NCBI GenBank assembly: GCA_022833215.1
Contig: JAIPUZ010000089.1
Location: 1-64,000 of the forward strand
Source of the DNA: Mesorhizobium sp.
Lineage (GTDB): Bacteria > Pseudomonadota > Alphaproteobacteria > Rhizobiales > Rhizobiaceae
Length of the DNA stretch: 64,000 nucleotides
Reading direction: 5' to 3'
The notes under the pieces are model-generated. The model was not told the origin of the DNA and searched no databases. It saw only the letters and a list, made by a program, of their open reading frames with translations. Made by a program: the position numbers and the translations under genes. Shown piece after piece: positions 48,509 through 56,356 of the stretch; within the stretch, counting starts at the first letter, position 1; each line of letters opens with the position of its first letter.

Positions 48509-49261
48509 TCAGCCCTTCTTGCGGCTCATGAATGCCATCAGGGCCGCGCGGGCCTCGTCGGAAATCAGCCGTTCACGGAAATGCTGGCTTTCGATGCGGA
48601 TGCGCTCCTTCAGTTCCTCGCGCGAACCGAGCATCAGGTCGCGTGCGATCCGCAAGGCTTCCGGCGGCTTGGCGGCGATGTCCCCGGCAGCCGCGAGCGT
48701 CGCGTCTTCCAGCCGCCCCTCTTCAACCACATCGTAGATCAGGCCGGCATCGCGTGCGCGCCCGGCCGAAAAGCCCTCACCCAGCCCGAGCAGTGCAAAG
48801 GCGCCCTGACGGCCAAGCAGGCGCGGAGCCAGCAGGCTGGAGCCTGCTTCCGGGACGAGGCCGAGATCGACGAAGGGTGTGCGAAACACGGTGCGCGGCG
48901 TGGCGAAGGTGATGTCGCAGTGCAGGTTGATGGTGGTGCCGATGCCGACGGCGATGCCATCCACGCCCGATACGATGGGCTTTTGCGAGCCGGCCAGCGC
49001 CAGCAGGAAGTCCCAGACCTCGCTTCCGCCCTCGCCGCCCGTGGCAATGGCCAGGAAATCGGCCAGATCGTTGCCGGCGGAAAACGCGCCCGGCACGCCG
49101 AGGAAGACATGGACGCGCACCGCCGGATCGGCATCGCCGCCGGTCAGCGCATCGGCCATGGCGGCATACATGGCGCGGGTGAGCGCGTTCTTCTTCTCCG
49201 GCCTGTTCATGCGGATGATCTGCACCGCGCCGCGGCGCTCGATCTCGATATTCTGCGTCAA
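48509..49261 (-). CDS. Enoyl-CoA hydratase/isomerase (crotonase family)
   Basis: A 250-residue crotonase-fold protein. The oxyanion-hole regions are RPEKKNALTRAMYAAM and GVPGAFSAGNDLADF, and SGVDGIAVGIGTTINLHCDITFATPRTVFRTPFVDLGLVPEAGSS (parts) gives the second Gly and catalytic loop. The start is TTG at 49261 with GGGAGG eight bases before it; no better ATG is available. It lies 21 bp after the acyl-CoA dehydrogenase gene, so both probably act in one fatty- or branched-acid degradation step series. Confidence 0.88.
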   Translation of the reverse strand: MTQNIEIERRGAVQIIRMNRPEKKNALTRAMYAAMADALTGGDADPAVRVHVFLGVPGAFSAGNDLADFLAIATGGEGGSEVWDFLLALAGSQKPIVSGVDGIAVGIGTTINLHCDITFATPRTVFRTPFVDLGLVPEAGSSLLAPRLLGRQGAFALLGLGEGFSAGRARDAGLIYDVVEEGRLEDATLAAAGDIAAKPPEALRIARDLMLGSREELKERIRIESQHFRERLISDEARAALMAFMSRKKG

Positions 49262-49282
49262 GATATGTCCTCCCGGGCCCGG

Positions 49283-51052
49283 TCAGGCCGTTATCAGCGA
49301 TGCGCCGGCAAGGCCGAGGCTCTCGGCGCCGCCCAGAACCCGCTCTTTCAGCGCGGCCGCCTCGCCGAGCATGTTTTCGGCGAAGAAGCGTGCGAGGGCA
49401 ATGCGCTCACCGCTCGGGGCGGCGACCGCCGCACGGGCGAGGTAGGCACCGCCCGCAACCAGCGAGAAAAGGCGCAGATAAGGCGTCGCGCCGCTCAGAG
49501 CGTCCTGCATGGAATTGCCGGCCAGCTTTTCCTGCAAATAGCGCGTCGCCTCGGTCAGATCGGCAAGCGCTGCCTCCAGCAGGCTGGTGCTGCGGCCGAA
49601 ACCGTCCACGCCATTCAGTCCGGACACCACGGCTCCAAGCTCTTCGATGTAACCGTGCACATGCTGCCCTTCGCCCAGCGGCAACTTGCGGGTCACGAGG
49701 TCTATTGCCTGAATGCCGTTGGTGCCCTCGTAGATCGGCGCAATGCGCGCATCGCGGTAAAGGGCGGCGGCACCCGTCTCCTCAATGAAGCCCATGCCGC
49801 CATGCACCTGGACGCCAAGCGAAGCGACATCGACGCCAACATCGGTGGAAAAGGCCTTGGCGAGCGGCGTAAGAAGGTTGGCCCGGTCGCGCCAGTGCTG
49901 TGCCCCGGCCCCATCCGAAACGCGCGCCATGTCGATGGCATGGGCGCAATTGTAGGAAATGGAGCGGGCGATCTGCGTCAGCGCCTTCATGGTCAGCAGG
50001 TTGCGCTGCACGTCGGGGTGGTGGACGATCGGCGCCATGCCCTCGCCCGCATAGGAGGCCGCCTTGCCCTGCCGGCGCTCATTGGCGTAGGCGAGCGCCT
50101 TCTGGAACGCCGCCTCGGCAATCGCGACGCCCTGCATGCCGACGGCCAGACGCGCATTGTTCATCATGGTGAACATGCAGGCGAGGCCCTTGTTCTCCTC
50201 GCCGATCAGCCAGCCGATGGCGCCGGGCTCCGCGCCGCCGAAGCCGTCGCCATAGATCATGGTGCAGGTGGGCGAGCCATGGATGCCAAGCTTGTGCTCC
50301 AGCCCCGAGCAGAAGACGTCGTTGCGCGCGCCGAGCGAACCGTCCTCGTTGACAAGGAATTTCGGCACGAGAAACAGCGAGATGCCGCGTGTGCCGGCTG
50401 GCGCGTCGGGCAGGCGCGCAAGCACCAGATGCACGATGTTGTCGGTGAAATCGTGCTCGCCATAGGTGATGAAAATCTTCTGGCCGAAGATGCGATAGGT
50501 GCCGTCGGCCGCACGCTCGGCACGGGTGCGCAGCGCGGCGAGATCGGAACCGGCCTGCGGCTCGGTCAGGTTCATGGTGCCCATCCATTCGCCGGACACC
50601 AGCTTTTCAAGATAGATCCGCTTCAGGTCCTCGGTCGCGTGCTTTTCCAGCGCCTCGACCGCGCCCATGGTCAGCGTCGGCCCGATGCCGAATGCCATCG
50701 AGGCTGAATTCCACATTTCCAGAACGGCAACCGACAGCATCATCGGCAGGCCCTGCCCGCCATATTCCCCGGGTCCTGTCAGGCTGTTCCAGCCGCCCTC
50801 GCGCCAGCGCCTGTAGAGGTCTTTCCAGCCGGGCGGCGTGGTGACGGCGGCATCCTTCAGCACCGCGCCGGTCTCGTCACCGGCTTTGTAGAGGGGCGCC
50901 ACCTCTTCCGTTGCAAACCGCCCCGCCTCGGCCAGCACCGCATCGACCAGATCGCTGCCCAGATCGCCCAGCACGCCCGAGGCGAGCGCCTCTTCCAGCC
51001 CGGCCACGTGCTTGAGAGTGAAGGCGATTTCATCGACCGGTGCGCGATACAT
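49283..51052 (-). CDS. Acyl-CoA dehydrogenase with C-terminal extension (DmdC-like)
   Basis: 589 residues, longer than the about 380 of classic medium-chain enzymes. The FAD/substrate core includes GEWMGTMNLTEPQAGSDLAALRT, GQKIFITYGEHD, VHGGMGFIEETGAAALYRDARI and the YEGTNGIQAIDL loop near the catalytic Glu. About 130 extra residues follow, as in the group that includes 3-methylmercaptopropionyl-CoA dehydrogenase (DmdC) and long-chain enzymes. The true substrate is unknown. The ATG at 51052 starts MYRAPVDEIAFTL, the usual start for this group. Confidence 0.9.
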   Translation of the reverse strand: MYRAPVDEIAFTLKHVAGLEEALASGVLGDLGSDLVDAVLAEAGRFATEEVAPLYKAGDETGAVLKDAAVTTPPGWKDLYRRWREGGWNSLTGPGEYGGQGLPMMLSVAVLEMWNSASMAFGIGPTLTMGAVEALEKHATEDLKRIYLEKLVSGEWMGTMNLTEPQAGSDLAALRTRAERAADGTYRIFGQKIFITYGEHDFTDNIVHLVLARLPDAPAGTRGISLFLVPKFLVNEDGSLGARNDVFCSGLEHKLGIHGSPTCTMIYGDGFGGAEPGAIGWLIGEENKGLACMFTMMNNARLAVGMQGVAIAEAAFQKALAYANERRQGKAASYAGEGMAPIVHHPDVQRNLLTMKALTQIARSISYNCAHAIDMARVSDGAGAQHWRDRANLLTPLAKAFSTDVGVDVASLGVQVHGGMGFIEETGAAALYRDARIAPIYEGTNGIQAIDLVTRKLPLGEGQHVHGYIEELGAVVSGLNGVDGFGRSTSLLEAALADLTEATRYLQEKLAGNSMQDALSGATPYLRLFSLVAGGAYLARAAVAAPSGERIALARFFAENMLGEAAALKERVLGGAESLGLAGASLITA

Positions 51053-51221
51053 GCAGGCTCCTCCTGAGGCTGTTTGCGGCGGTGGCAGGCCGGCATAGGT
51101 CGGCGGCCCGTCCAATCATTTTCCTTTTTACGTAAACGTCAAACTTTGTCACGCGGATTCTGCTGCTGCACAGAGCGTGCATCGATCTGCGGACACCGGC
51201 AATTGAGGCAGCAAGGATTCG

Positions 51222-51229
51222 TTAACCAT
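51222..51229 (+). promoter_or_regulatory. CtrA-type box TTAACCAT
   Basis: TTAACCAT matches the half-site reported for the cell-cycle regulator CtrA in several alphaproteobacteria. It lies about 45-200 bp upstream of the possible starts of the GH25 gene and in the divergent gap to the acyl-CoA dehydrogenase. One eight-base match is weak evidence. Confidence 0.3.
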
Positions 51230-51269
51230 AAAGGGTGAGGATTGCCGGTCAATCGCAAGGAACTTTGGT

Positions 51270-52526
51270 TTGGGGTCAGGGCGGCTGAACTTTCGGCTGA
51301 AGCGTTTTGCAGTCAGGTGGAATCACCCGACATCGCACCAATGCGACGAAAACAGACAGACAGAGCGTCAGCCCGGATCTGTCAGGGCGTTCGCCGCTCT
51401 AACAGCAATTGCGGCAGCGGCGATGGCGCTTGCCGCATCGCAGGTCCTTGCCTCCGATTTCAGCGAGCCGTGGAAGCGCGAGCACCGCGCGCTGGTCATC
51501 GACGCCTATGAATACAATTCGATAGACTGGAAAGCGCTCGCCACCGACAAGCGCATCGTCGGCTTCATCAACAAGGCTTCCGACGGGTTGCCTCCCCCCT
51601 ATGCCTGCAAGGGTGGAGAAACCGAGGTGCGGCTGTGCCGGGCGCTGTTTCGCCGCCATGCGGTGGCAAAGGAACTGTTCCATACCCGCCGCACGGTGGC
51701 GAAGGCGCTCGGCCTCGAATGGGGCGCTTATCATCTGGCCCGCCCCGGCAACCCGATCGAGCAGGCCAACAACTTCATCGAATTCGCCAGACCGGAGCCC
51801 GACGACCTGATCGCACTCGATATCGAGGACAACGATCCGGAAAAGTGGATGTCGCTGGCCGACGCAGAGGAATTCGTCCGCCATATACACCGCAGGGTCG
51901 GGCGCTTTCCGGTGCTCTACACAAACGGTTCGACCGCGAAACACATTGCCGACCACCGCCATCTTTATCCGCTGCTGTCGCGGCTGCCGCTCTGGTATGC
52001 CCGCTACAAGCCCGATATCGACATGCATTTCCCGAAAGGCAACTGGAACGGTTATGCGCTGTGGCAATTCGCGACGCAGGCCAACTGCAATGCGCGGCGC
52101 TGCCCCTATCGCGTGCCCGGCACGCCAAACGACATCGACGTCAACGTCGCGGCGATGACGGCGGAAGAACTGCGTTCCGCCTGGCCCTTCGGCAGCCTGA
52201 TCGGCGTTCCGGCAGACATGCTTTTCCGCGTCCCGGTGCCGGTCGCACGCATGGATGCGCTGAAGGGCGAGGTCGCCATCGCCTATGCCGATGTCGCGCA
52301 GCTGCCGACATTTTCAATGCTTGCGGAAGCGGCCGGCGAAGGCTGGCGCCGGGTGCGCTATGGGTGGTCGCTGGCGATGAGCGGTCCCTACAGGGGCCGC
52401 TACCGGCACGGAATGTCCGAATATGCGATCGGCAGGCTGGAAGCCTTCCAGCAGATGGTTGCCGAGGCCGGATCCGCTGCCGGCATCGACCCTGTAGCCA
52501 CCGGCTCGATCCGGAAGAACGATTAG
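51270..52526 (+). CDS. GH25 lysozyme-like exported protein, start uncertain
   Basis: Glycoside hydrolase family 25 (Chalaropsis-type muramidase) fold of about 290 residues: [56 protein letters not shown] (catalytic Asp-x-Glu type), [15 protein letters not shown] and [10 protein letters not shown]. It may cut or remodel peptidoglycan. A hydrophobic export-like segment ([23 protein letters not shown]) precedes it. Upstream of that the frame runs through a short interspersed repeat back to a TTG at 51270, with no in-frame ATG except one inside the hydrophobic segment (51423). An ATG at 51341 would need a frameshift. The stop overlaps the purD 3' end by four bases. Confidence 0.8.
   Translation: MGSGRLNFRLKRFAVRWNHPTSHQCDENRQTERQPGSVRAFAALTAIAAAAMALAASQVLASDFSEPWKREHRALVIDAYEYNSIDWKALATDKRIVGFINKASDGLPPPYACKGGETEVRLCRALFRRHAVAKELFHTRRTVAKALGLEWGAYHLARPGNPIEQANNFIEFARPEPDDLIALDIEDNDPEKWMSLADAEEFVRHIHRRVGRFPVLYTNGSTAKHIADHRHLYPLLSRLPLWYARYKPDIDMHFPKGNWNGYALWQFATQANCNARRCPYRVPGTPNDIDVNVAAMTAEELRSAWPFGSLIGVPADMLFRVPVPVARMDALKGEVAIAYADVAQLPTFSMLAEAAGEGWRRVRYGWSLAMSGPYRGRYRHGMSEYAIGRLEAFQQMVAEAGSAAGIDPVATGSIRKND
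51305..51370. repeat. Short interspersed repeat (copy A)
   Basis: The core CAGTCAGGTGGAATCACC continues GACATCGCACCAATGCG and an A-rich tail. It aligns without gaps to copy B at 55517-55583 over more than 40 bp (cag-cag--ggaatc-cc-gac-tcgca--aatgcg in common). It contains a GAATC, that is a GANTC CcrM site, in the first arm. It lies inside the 5' part of the GH25 reading frame. Confidence 0.6.
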
Positions 52527-53797
52527 CCTCTTTCGCGCTCCACCGCGCGCCAGCCTATATCGCGGCGGCAAAAGCCTTCCGGCCAGTCGATGCGCCCGAC
52601 AGCCTCATAGGCGCGTTTCTGGGCTTCGCCGGCGCTCGCCCCCATGGCGGTGACATTCAGCACGCGGCCCCCATTGGCGACCAGTTCGCCGCCGCGCAGA
52701 TCTGTGCCGGCATGGAAGATCTCGACATTCTCGCCGGCCGCCGCCTCGACGCCGCGGATGACGCTGCCCTTCTCCGGCGAGGCCGGGTAGCCCTTCGCGG
52801 CCATCACCACCGTCAGCGCCGTCTCGTCGCGCCAGCGCGCGGATGTGTGGGCAAGCTGGCCATCGACTGCGGCATTGAGCAGGACCAGCAGGTCCTCCTT
52901 CAGGCGCATCATCAGCACCTGGCATTCGGGATCGCCGAAGCGGACATTGTATTCGATGAGCTGCGGCCCCTTGTCGCCGATCATCAGGCCGACGAACAGA
53001 ACGCCCTGGAACGGATGCCCCATATCGGCCATGCCCCGCATGGTCGGCTCGACGATCTCGCGCATGGTTCGTTCGACGATTTCCGGCGTCATGACAGGGG
53101 CCGGCGAATAGGCGCCCATGCCGCCCGTATTGGGACCGGTGTCGCCATCGCCGACGCGCTTGTGGTCCTGCGCCGTGCCGAAGGGCAGCGCGGTGGCGCC
53201 ATCGCACAGGCAAAAGAAGCTCGCCTCCTCGCCGGTGAGGAACTCCTCGACCACCACCTCCGCACCGGCGTTGCCGAAGGAGCCGTCGAAGCAGGCTTCG
53301 AGCGCCTCGATGGCTTCTTCCAGCGTCATCGCCACGGTCACGCCCTTGCCCGCCGCCAGGCCATCCGCCTTGATGACGATCGGCGCACCCTGCTGCTGCA
53401 CATAAGCCTTTGCCGGCTCAGGCGCGGAGAAACGGCGGTAGGCACCCGTCGGGATGCCGAAGCGCGCGCACAGGTCCTTGGTGAAGCCCTTGGAGCCCTC
53501 CAGTTGCGCCGCCGCCTTCGATGGGCCGAACACGCGGATGCCGGCTGCGCGCAGATCGTCGGCAAGGCCGGCCACCAGCGGCGCTTCCGGACCGACGACC
53601 ACCAGATCGATGCCATGATCGAGGCAGAAGCGGCGCACAGCATCGTGATCGGCGATGTCGAGCGCCACTAGTTCGGCTTCCTTCGCGATGCCGGGATTGC
53701 CGGGCGCCGCATACAGCTTCGTCAGCAGAGGCGAAGCCGCCAGCCTCCAGGCCAGCGCATGTTCACGCCCGCCGGAGCCGATAAGGAGAACGTTCAT
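52523..53797 (-). CDS. purD: Phosphoribosylamine-glycine ligase
   Basis: A 424-residue ATP-grasp ligase making glycinamide ribonucleotide in purine synthesis. It starts [19 protein letters not shown], has [15 protein letters not shown], the ATP-grasp lysine region [16 protein letters not shown], and the conserved [13 protein letters not shown] and [14 protein letters not shown]. Length is normal. It is a single gene, divergent from the GNAT gene at 53959, and its 3' end overlaps the GH25 gene by four bases. Confidence 0.98.
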   Translation of the reverse strand: MNVLLIGSGGREHALAWRLAASPLLTKLYAAPGNPGIAKEAELVALDIADHDAVRRFCLDHGIDLVVVGPEAPLVAGLADDLRAAGIRVFGPSKAAAQLEGSKGFTKDLCARFGIPTGAYRRFSAPEPAKAYVQQQGAPIVIKADGLAAGKGVTVAMTLEEAIEALEACFDGSFGNAGAEVVVEEFLTGEEASFFCLCDGATALPFGTAQDHKRVGDGDTGPNTGGMGAYSPAPVMTPEIVERTMREIVEPTMRGMADMGHPFQGVLFVGLMIGDKGPQLIEYNVRFGDPECQVLMMRLKEDLLVLLNAAVDGQLAHTSARWRDETALTVVMAAKGYPASPEKGSVIRGVEAAAGENVEIFHAGTDLRGGELVANGGRVLNVTAMGASAGEAQKRAYEAVGRIDWPEGFCRRDIGWRAVERERG

Positions 53798-53958
53798 GGG
53801 CAGACCTCGCGTGTCGGATTTCAGGGGTTTCCGCTATTGGCAATGGCAGGCGAGGTCAAGCCGTAATGCCCGTGGCAAGGCTGTTTCCCCGCAACCACAA
53901 CGCCATTGCATTGGTTGCGGGCAAGGCCCATGTGGTTTCATGCAATCGAGGTGAAGCC

Positions 53959-54498
53959 ATGAGCATCGTCATAGAACGCGCCGACAGGATCTCCTTCGAG
54001 GCGGCAGGCCATGGCGATTTCAGCTTCATGGTCGAAGCCTATGCGCTGCCGGAGTTCGACAAGCCGGTGGCGCATTGGGAGAAGATTCCGGTAGCCCCCT
54101 ACAGCAAGGACTACGACGATACCGGCAAGGAAGATGCATTCGGAGACGAAACGGCGCTCTTCATCGCAAAAGCGGGCGGGCGCATGGCCCTGTCGCACAG
54201 CTGGAACCGTTATGCGCTGCTGGACACAATCGGTGTCGCCCGAAATTTTCGCGGGCAGGGAATCGGCCATGCCCTGCTTGAGCAGGCAATCGCGTGGGCG
54301 CGGACAAAAGGCATGCCCGGCCTGATGCTGGAAACGCAGAACAACAATCTCGCCGCCTGCCTGCTTTACGAGAAGCACGGTTTCCGCCTCGGCGGCATCG
54401 ACCGCTTCTTCTATCGTGGCATCGACCCGCGAAGCCGGGAGATCGCTCTGTTCTGGTATCTCGACTTCAACGGAAGCAGGCTTCATCCTGCGGCTTGA
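53959..54498 (+). CDS. GNAT acetyltransferase, streptothricin acetyltransferase (SatA)-like
   Basis: 179 residues. The C-terminal half closely follows the streptothricin acetyltransferase pattern: GGRMALSHSWNRYALLDTIGVARNFRGQGIGHALLEQAIAWA (acetyl-CoA loop RGQGIG), GLMLETQNNNLAACLLYEKHGFRLGGIDRFFY and EIALFWYLDF. Enzymes of this kind acetylate the beta-lysine of streptothricin; chromosomal relatives are common and may have other amine substrates. GAGGTGAAG before ATG 53959 sets the start. It is followed after 32 bases by ubiA. Confidence 0.85.
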   Translation: MSIVIERADRISFEAAGHGDFSFMVEAYALPEFDKPVAHWEKIPVAPYSKDYDDTGKEDAFGDETALFIAKAGGRMALSHSWNRYALLDTIGVARNFRGQGIGHALLEQAIAWARTKGMPGLMLETQNNNLAACLLYEKHGFRLGGIDRFFYRGIDPRSREIALFWYLDFNGSRLHPAA

Positions 54499-54530
54499 CG
54501 CTCGGCTGTCCGCCTGCCACTTGATCAGCC

Positions 54531-55514
54531 ATGAAAACCATTCAGTCGAAAACCTCGCAGGGGCGGGTCGCGGACGCGCCGAGCGGGCATTGGGTCTACA
54601 AGGTTCTGCCGCGTGCGCTGTGGCCGTATGCGCAGCTTGCGCGCTGGGATCGTCCCATCGGCTGGCAGCTCCTTTTATGGCCGTGCTGGTGGTCGGCGGC
54701 CATGGCCGCATCGGCCTATGCGCGCCCGGAGGATACGCTTCCATCTCTTCTGCCGCTGCCTTCGACGCTGATTCTCTTCTTCATCGGCGCCGTCGCCATG
54801 CGCGGGGCCGGCTGCACCTATAACGACATCGTCGACGTGAACATCGACAATCAGGTCGAGCGCACCCGTTCGCGCCCCCTCCCTTCCGGGCAGGTCAGCC
54901 GCCGCAAGGCATGGCTGTTCCTTGTCCTGCAGGCACTGGCCGGGCTTGCCGTCCTCGTCCAGTTCGACAGCTTCACCATCCTGCTCGGCATCGCCTCGCT
55001 GGCCGTGGTGGCTGCCTATCCGTTCATGAAGCGTATCACCAACTGGCCGCAACTCGTGCTTGGCCTCGCCTTTTCATGGGGCGCGCTGATGGGCTGGTCG
55101 GCGGAGTTCGGCGATGTCGATGGTCCCGCCATCCTGCTCTATGTCGGCGCGATCATGTGGACGATCGGCTACGATACGATCTACGCCCATCAGGACAAGG
55201 AGGACGACGCCATCGTTGGCGTCAAATCCACGGCCCGCCTGTTCGGCGACAACACGAAGTCATGGCTCATCGTGCTCTACAGCGGCGCATTGATGTGCTT
55301 CGCCGTTGCCTTCGCCAATGCACAGGTGCCGATGCCGGCCATGGCTGGGCTGATCGCGGCCGCCATCCACATGGGTCGCCAGATCATGGTGCTCGATATC
55401 GATGACGGCGACCAGTGCCTCAGGCTTTTCCGGTCGAACAATCAGGTCGGCTGGCTGATCTTCCTCGGCCTCATCGGCGGGGCCTGCTGGAACTTCCTCA
55501 AACCGATGCTCTAA
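54531..55514 (+). CDS. ubiA: 4-hydroxybenzoate polyprenyltransferase
   Basis: A 327-residue membrane prenyltransferase of ubiquinone synthesis with about eight to nine helices. The first Asp-rich motif is in GAGCTYNDIVDVNIDNQVERTRSRPLPSG (NDIVDVNID) and the second in YDTIYAHQDKEDD. It starts with a cytoplasmic segment ending WAQLARWDRPIGWQLLLWPCWW-like (PYAQLARWDRPIGWQL). The quinone made serves the respiratory chain that feeds the oxidase encoded at 27-32 kb. Confidence 0.95.
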   Translation: MKTIQSKTSQGRVADAPSGHWVYKVLPRALWPYAQLARWDRPIGWQLLLWPCWWSAAMAASAYARPEDTLPSLLPLPSTLILFFIGAVAMRGAGCTYNDIVDVNIDNQVERTRSRPLPSGQVSRRKAWLFLVLQALAGLAVLVQFDSFTILLGIASLAVVAAYPFMKRITNWPQLVLGLAFSWGALMGWSAEFGDVDGPAILLYVGAIMWTIGYDTIYAHQDKEDDAIVGVKSTARLFGDNTKSWLIVLYSGALMCFAVAFANAQVPMPAMAGLIAAAIHMGRQIMVLDIDDGDQCLRLFRSNNQVGWLIFLGLIGGACWNFLKPML

Positions 55515-55516
55515 GG

Positions 55517-55583
55517 TTTTTTCCAGCCAGACGGAATCGCCTGACGTCGCATAAATGCGGCCGCGAAAGAGACTGGAGCAGCG
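55517..55583. repeat. Short interspersed repeat (copy B)
   Basis: Starts two bases after the ubiA stop. It shares cag-cag--ggaatc-cc-gac-tcgca--aatgcg with copy A at 51305. It also has a GAATC (GANTC) site and an ATAAATGCGG centre like the A-rich part of copy C. The position, directly after a coding region, is typical of such elements. Confidence 0.6.
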
Positions 55584-55608
55584 TTCGTCAGAACGCCCGC
55601 TGCTCCAG
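55573..55608 (+). terminator. Stable hairpin downstream of ubiA
   Basis: 11-bp perfect arms CTGGAGCAGCG/CGCTGCTCCAG (55573-55583, 55598-55608) with a second internal stem GTTC-GTCA-GAAC. No T-tract follows, so it may protect the ubiA mRNA 3' end or be part of the repeat element instead of an intrinsic terminator. Confidence 0.45.
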
Positions 55609-55994
55609 GCGCGTTTCCGGTTCTTGCGTGCGGCCCGCAGCTCTCAAGGACAGGTCAGCGAAGCGGCAACGGGCCACTGACGCCCGGATAAAGCCGGCCC
55701 GCGTCCAAACCTGTTCGGGTTCGTCGCCCATTGTAATGTGCAATGTCGGCCAGCTTTACCTGATCGCAAACGGGCTACCCGGCCCGATCAGGTTTCGACG
55801 CCGCAGGAAGGCGCATTTCCCCCGGAATGCGAAAGAATGCCGTAATTCCTCCGCCGACAAGCCGGTCCGATGGCAAAAAATACAACCATCGGGTGCGTCC
55901 GCACTCCGTGAGTGTACCCGCCTGCGCATGAGCATTCTTTGCAGATGACAATCGTGCCTGCGCCGAATCCACTGCCGGCGCAGCGGTCGCAAGC

Positions 55995-56085
55995 AAAAAA
56001 ACAGAGGCCTCGCAAAAGGTTACGGCGCCCCCCTCAGGCGAGGCCTCTCTCGACTGGAGATCGAGAATTAAACACTCTCATAAGT
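55995..56085 (-). ncRNA. Candidate small RNA divergent from the porin gene
   Basis: Read leftwards: an AT-rich promoter-like region (56087-56130), a 5' hairpin TCTCGA-N7-TCGAGA (56061-56066 and 56048-56053), and then a canonical intrinsic terminator with 11-bp perfect stem GCGAGGCCTCGC-type arms (56038-56048 with 56003-56013), 24-nt loop and seven T (56001-55995). No protein gene in this direction precedes the terminator, so it ends some other transcript; a 90-100 nt RNA fits. A 15-codon ATG frame (56081-56034, MRVFNSRSPVERGLA) without a ribosome site lies inside. The 5' end is a guess. Confidence 0.42.
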
Positions 56086-56180
56086 TGCATATATTGTAAA
56101 TATGCTATTTAAAATTGCATTTCGGAACCCGAGAGAAGGGCCATCGGGCCTTCATGCTGCCTCGCCGCATGTGCCTTTAA

Positions 56181-56198
56181 TGCAACATATGGGTTGCA
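56181..56198. promoter_or_regulatory. Operator-like palindrome upstream of the porin gene
   Basis: TGCAAC-N6-GTTGCA, perfect 6-bp arms, about 160 bp before the porin start. Further TTGCAT/TTGCA copies lie at 56085-56090, near 56115 and at 56194-56198, hinting at several sites for one regulator. Confidence 0.4.
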
Positions 56199-56356
56199 AT
56201 TCATAAACTACACAACCTTTAAGTGCATTTTTCCTTGCCACAACAGGCTCGCTGGGAAATCAATCACCACGGAAAGAGGGGGCGACTCGCACGATCTTTT
56301 CACCCACGGCCTTCGGGCACCCAGGAAACCATTCAGTTTTGAACTGGAGAGCATAA

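Larger units (their letters stand above)
55515..56356. other. 842-bp gene-free spacer between ubiA and the porin gene
   Basis: No convincing protein gene. In order it holds repeat copy B (55517-55583), a strong hairpin (55573-55608), an inverted repeat CCTGATCG/CGATCAGG (55759-55766, 55785-55792), a leftward terminator-ended candidate small RNA (55995-56085), an AT-rich stretch with the palindromes GCATAT-N7-ATATGC (56087-56105) and TGCAAC-N6-GTTGCA (56181-56198), and the porin leader. Confidence 0.6.

Noticed and set aside
48296-50707. An 803-codon plus-strand open frame opposite the crotonase and acyl-CoA dehydrogenase genes
   Set aside because: Spans two genes with clear catalytic motifs on the other strand; no recognisable protein features.
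51270-52526. GH25 lysozyme as a sign of a prophage
   Set aside because: Neighbours are acyl-CoA dehydrogenase and purD; no integrase, holin or structural phage genes are near, and GH25 proteins also occur as chromosomal envelope enzymes.
56034-56081. 15-codon leader peptide within the small-RNA candidate, suggesting an attenuator
   Set aside because: There is no ribosome site and no gene downstream in that direction for an attenuator to control.
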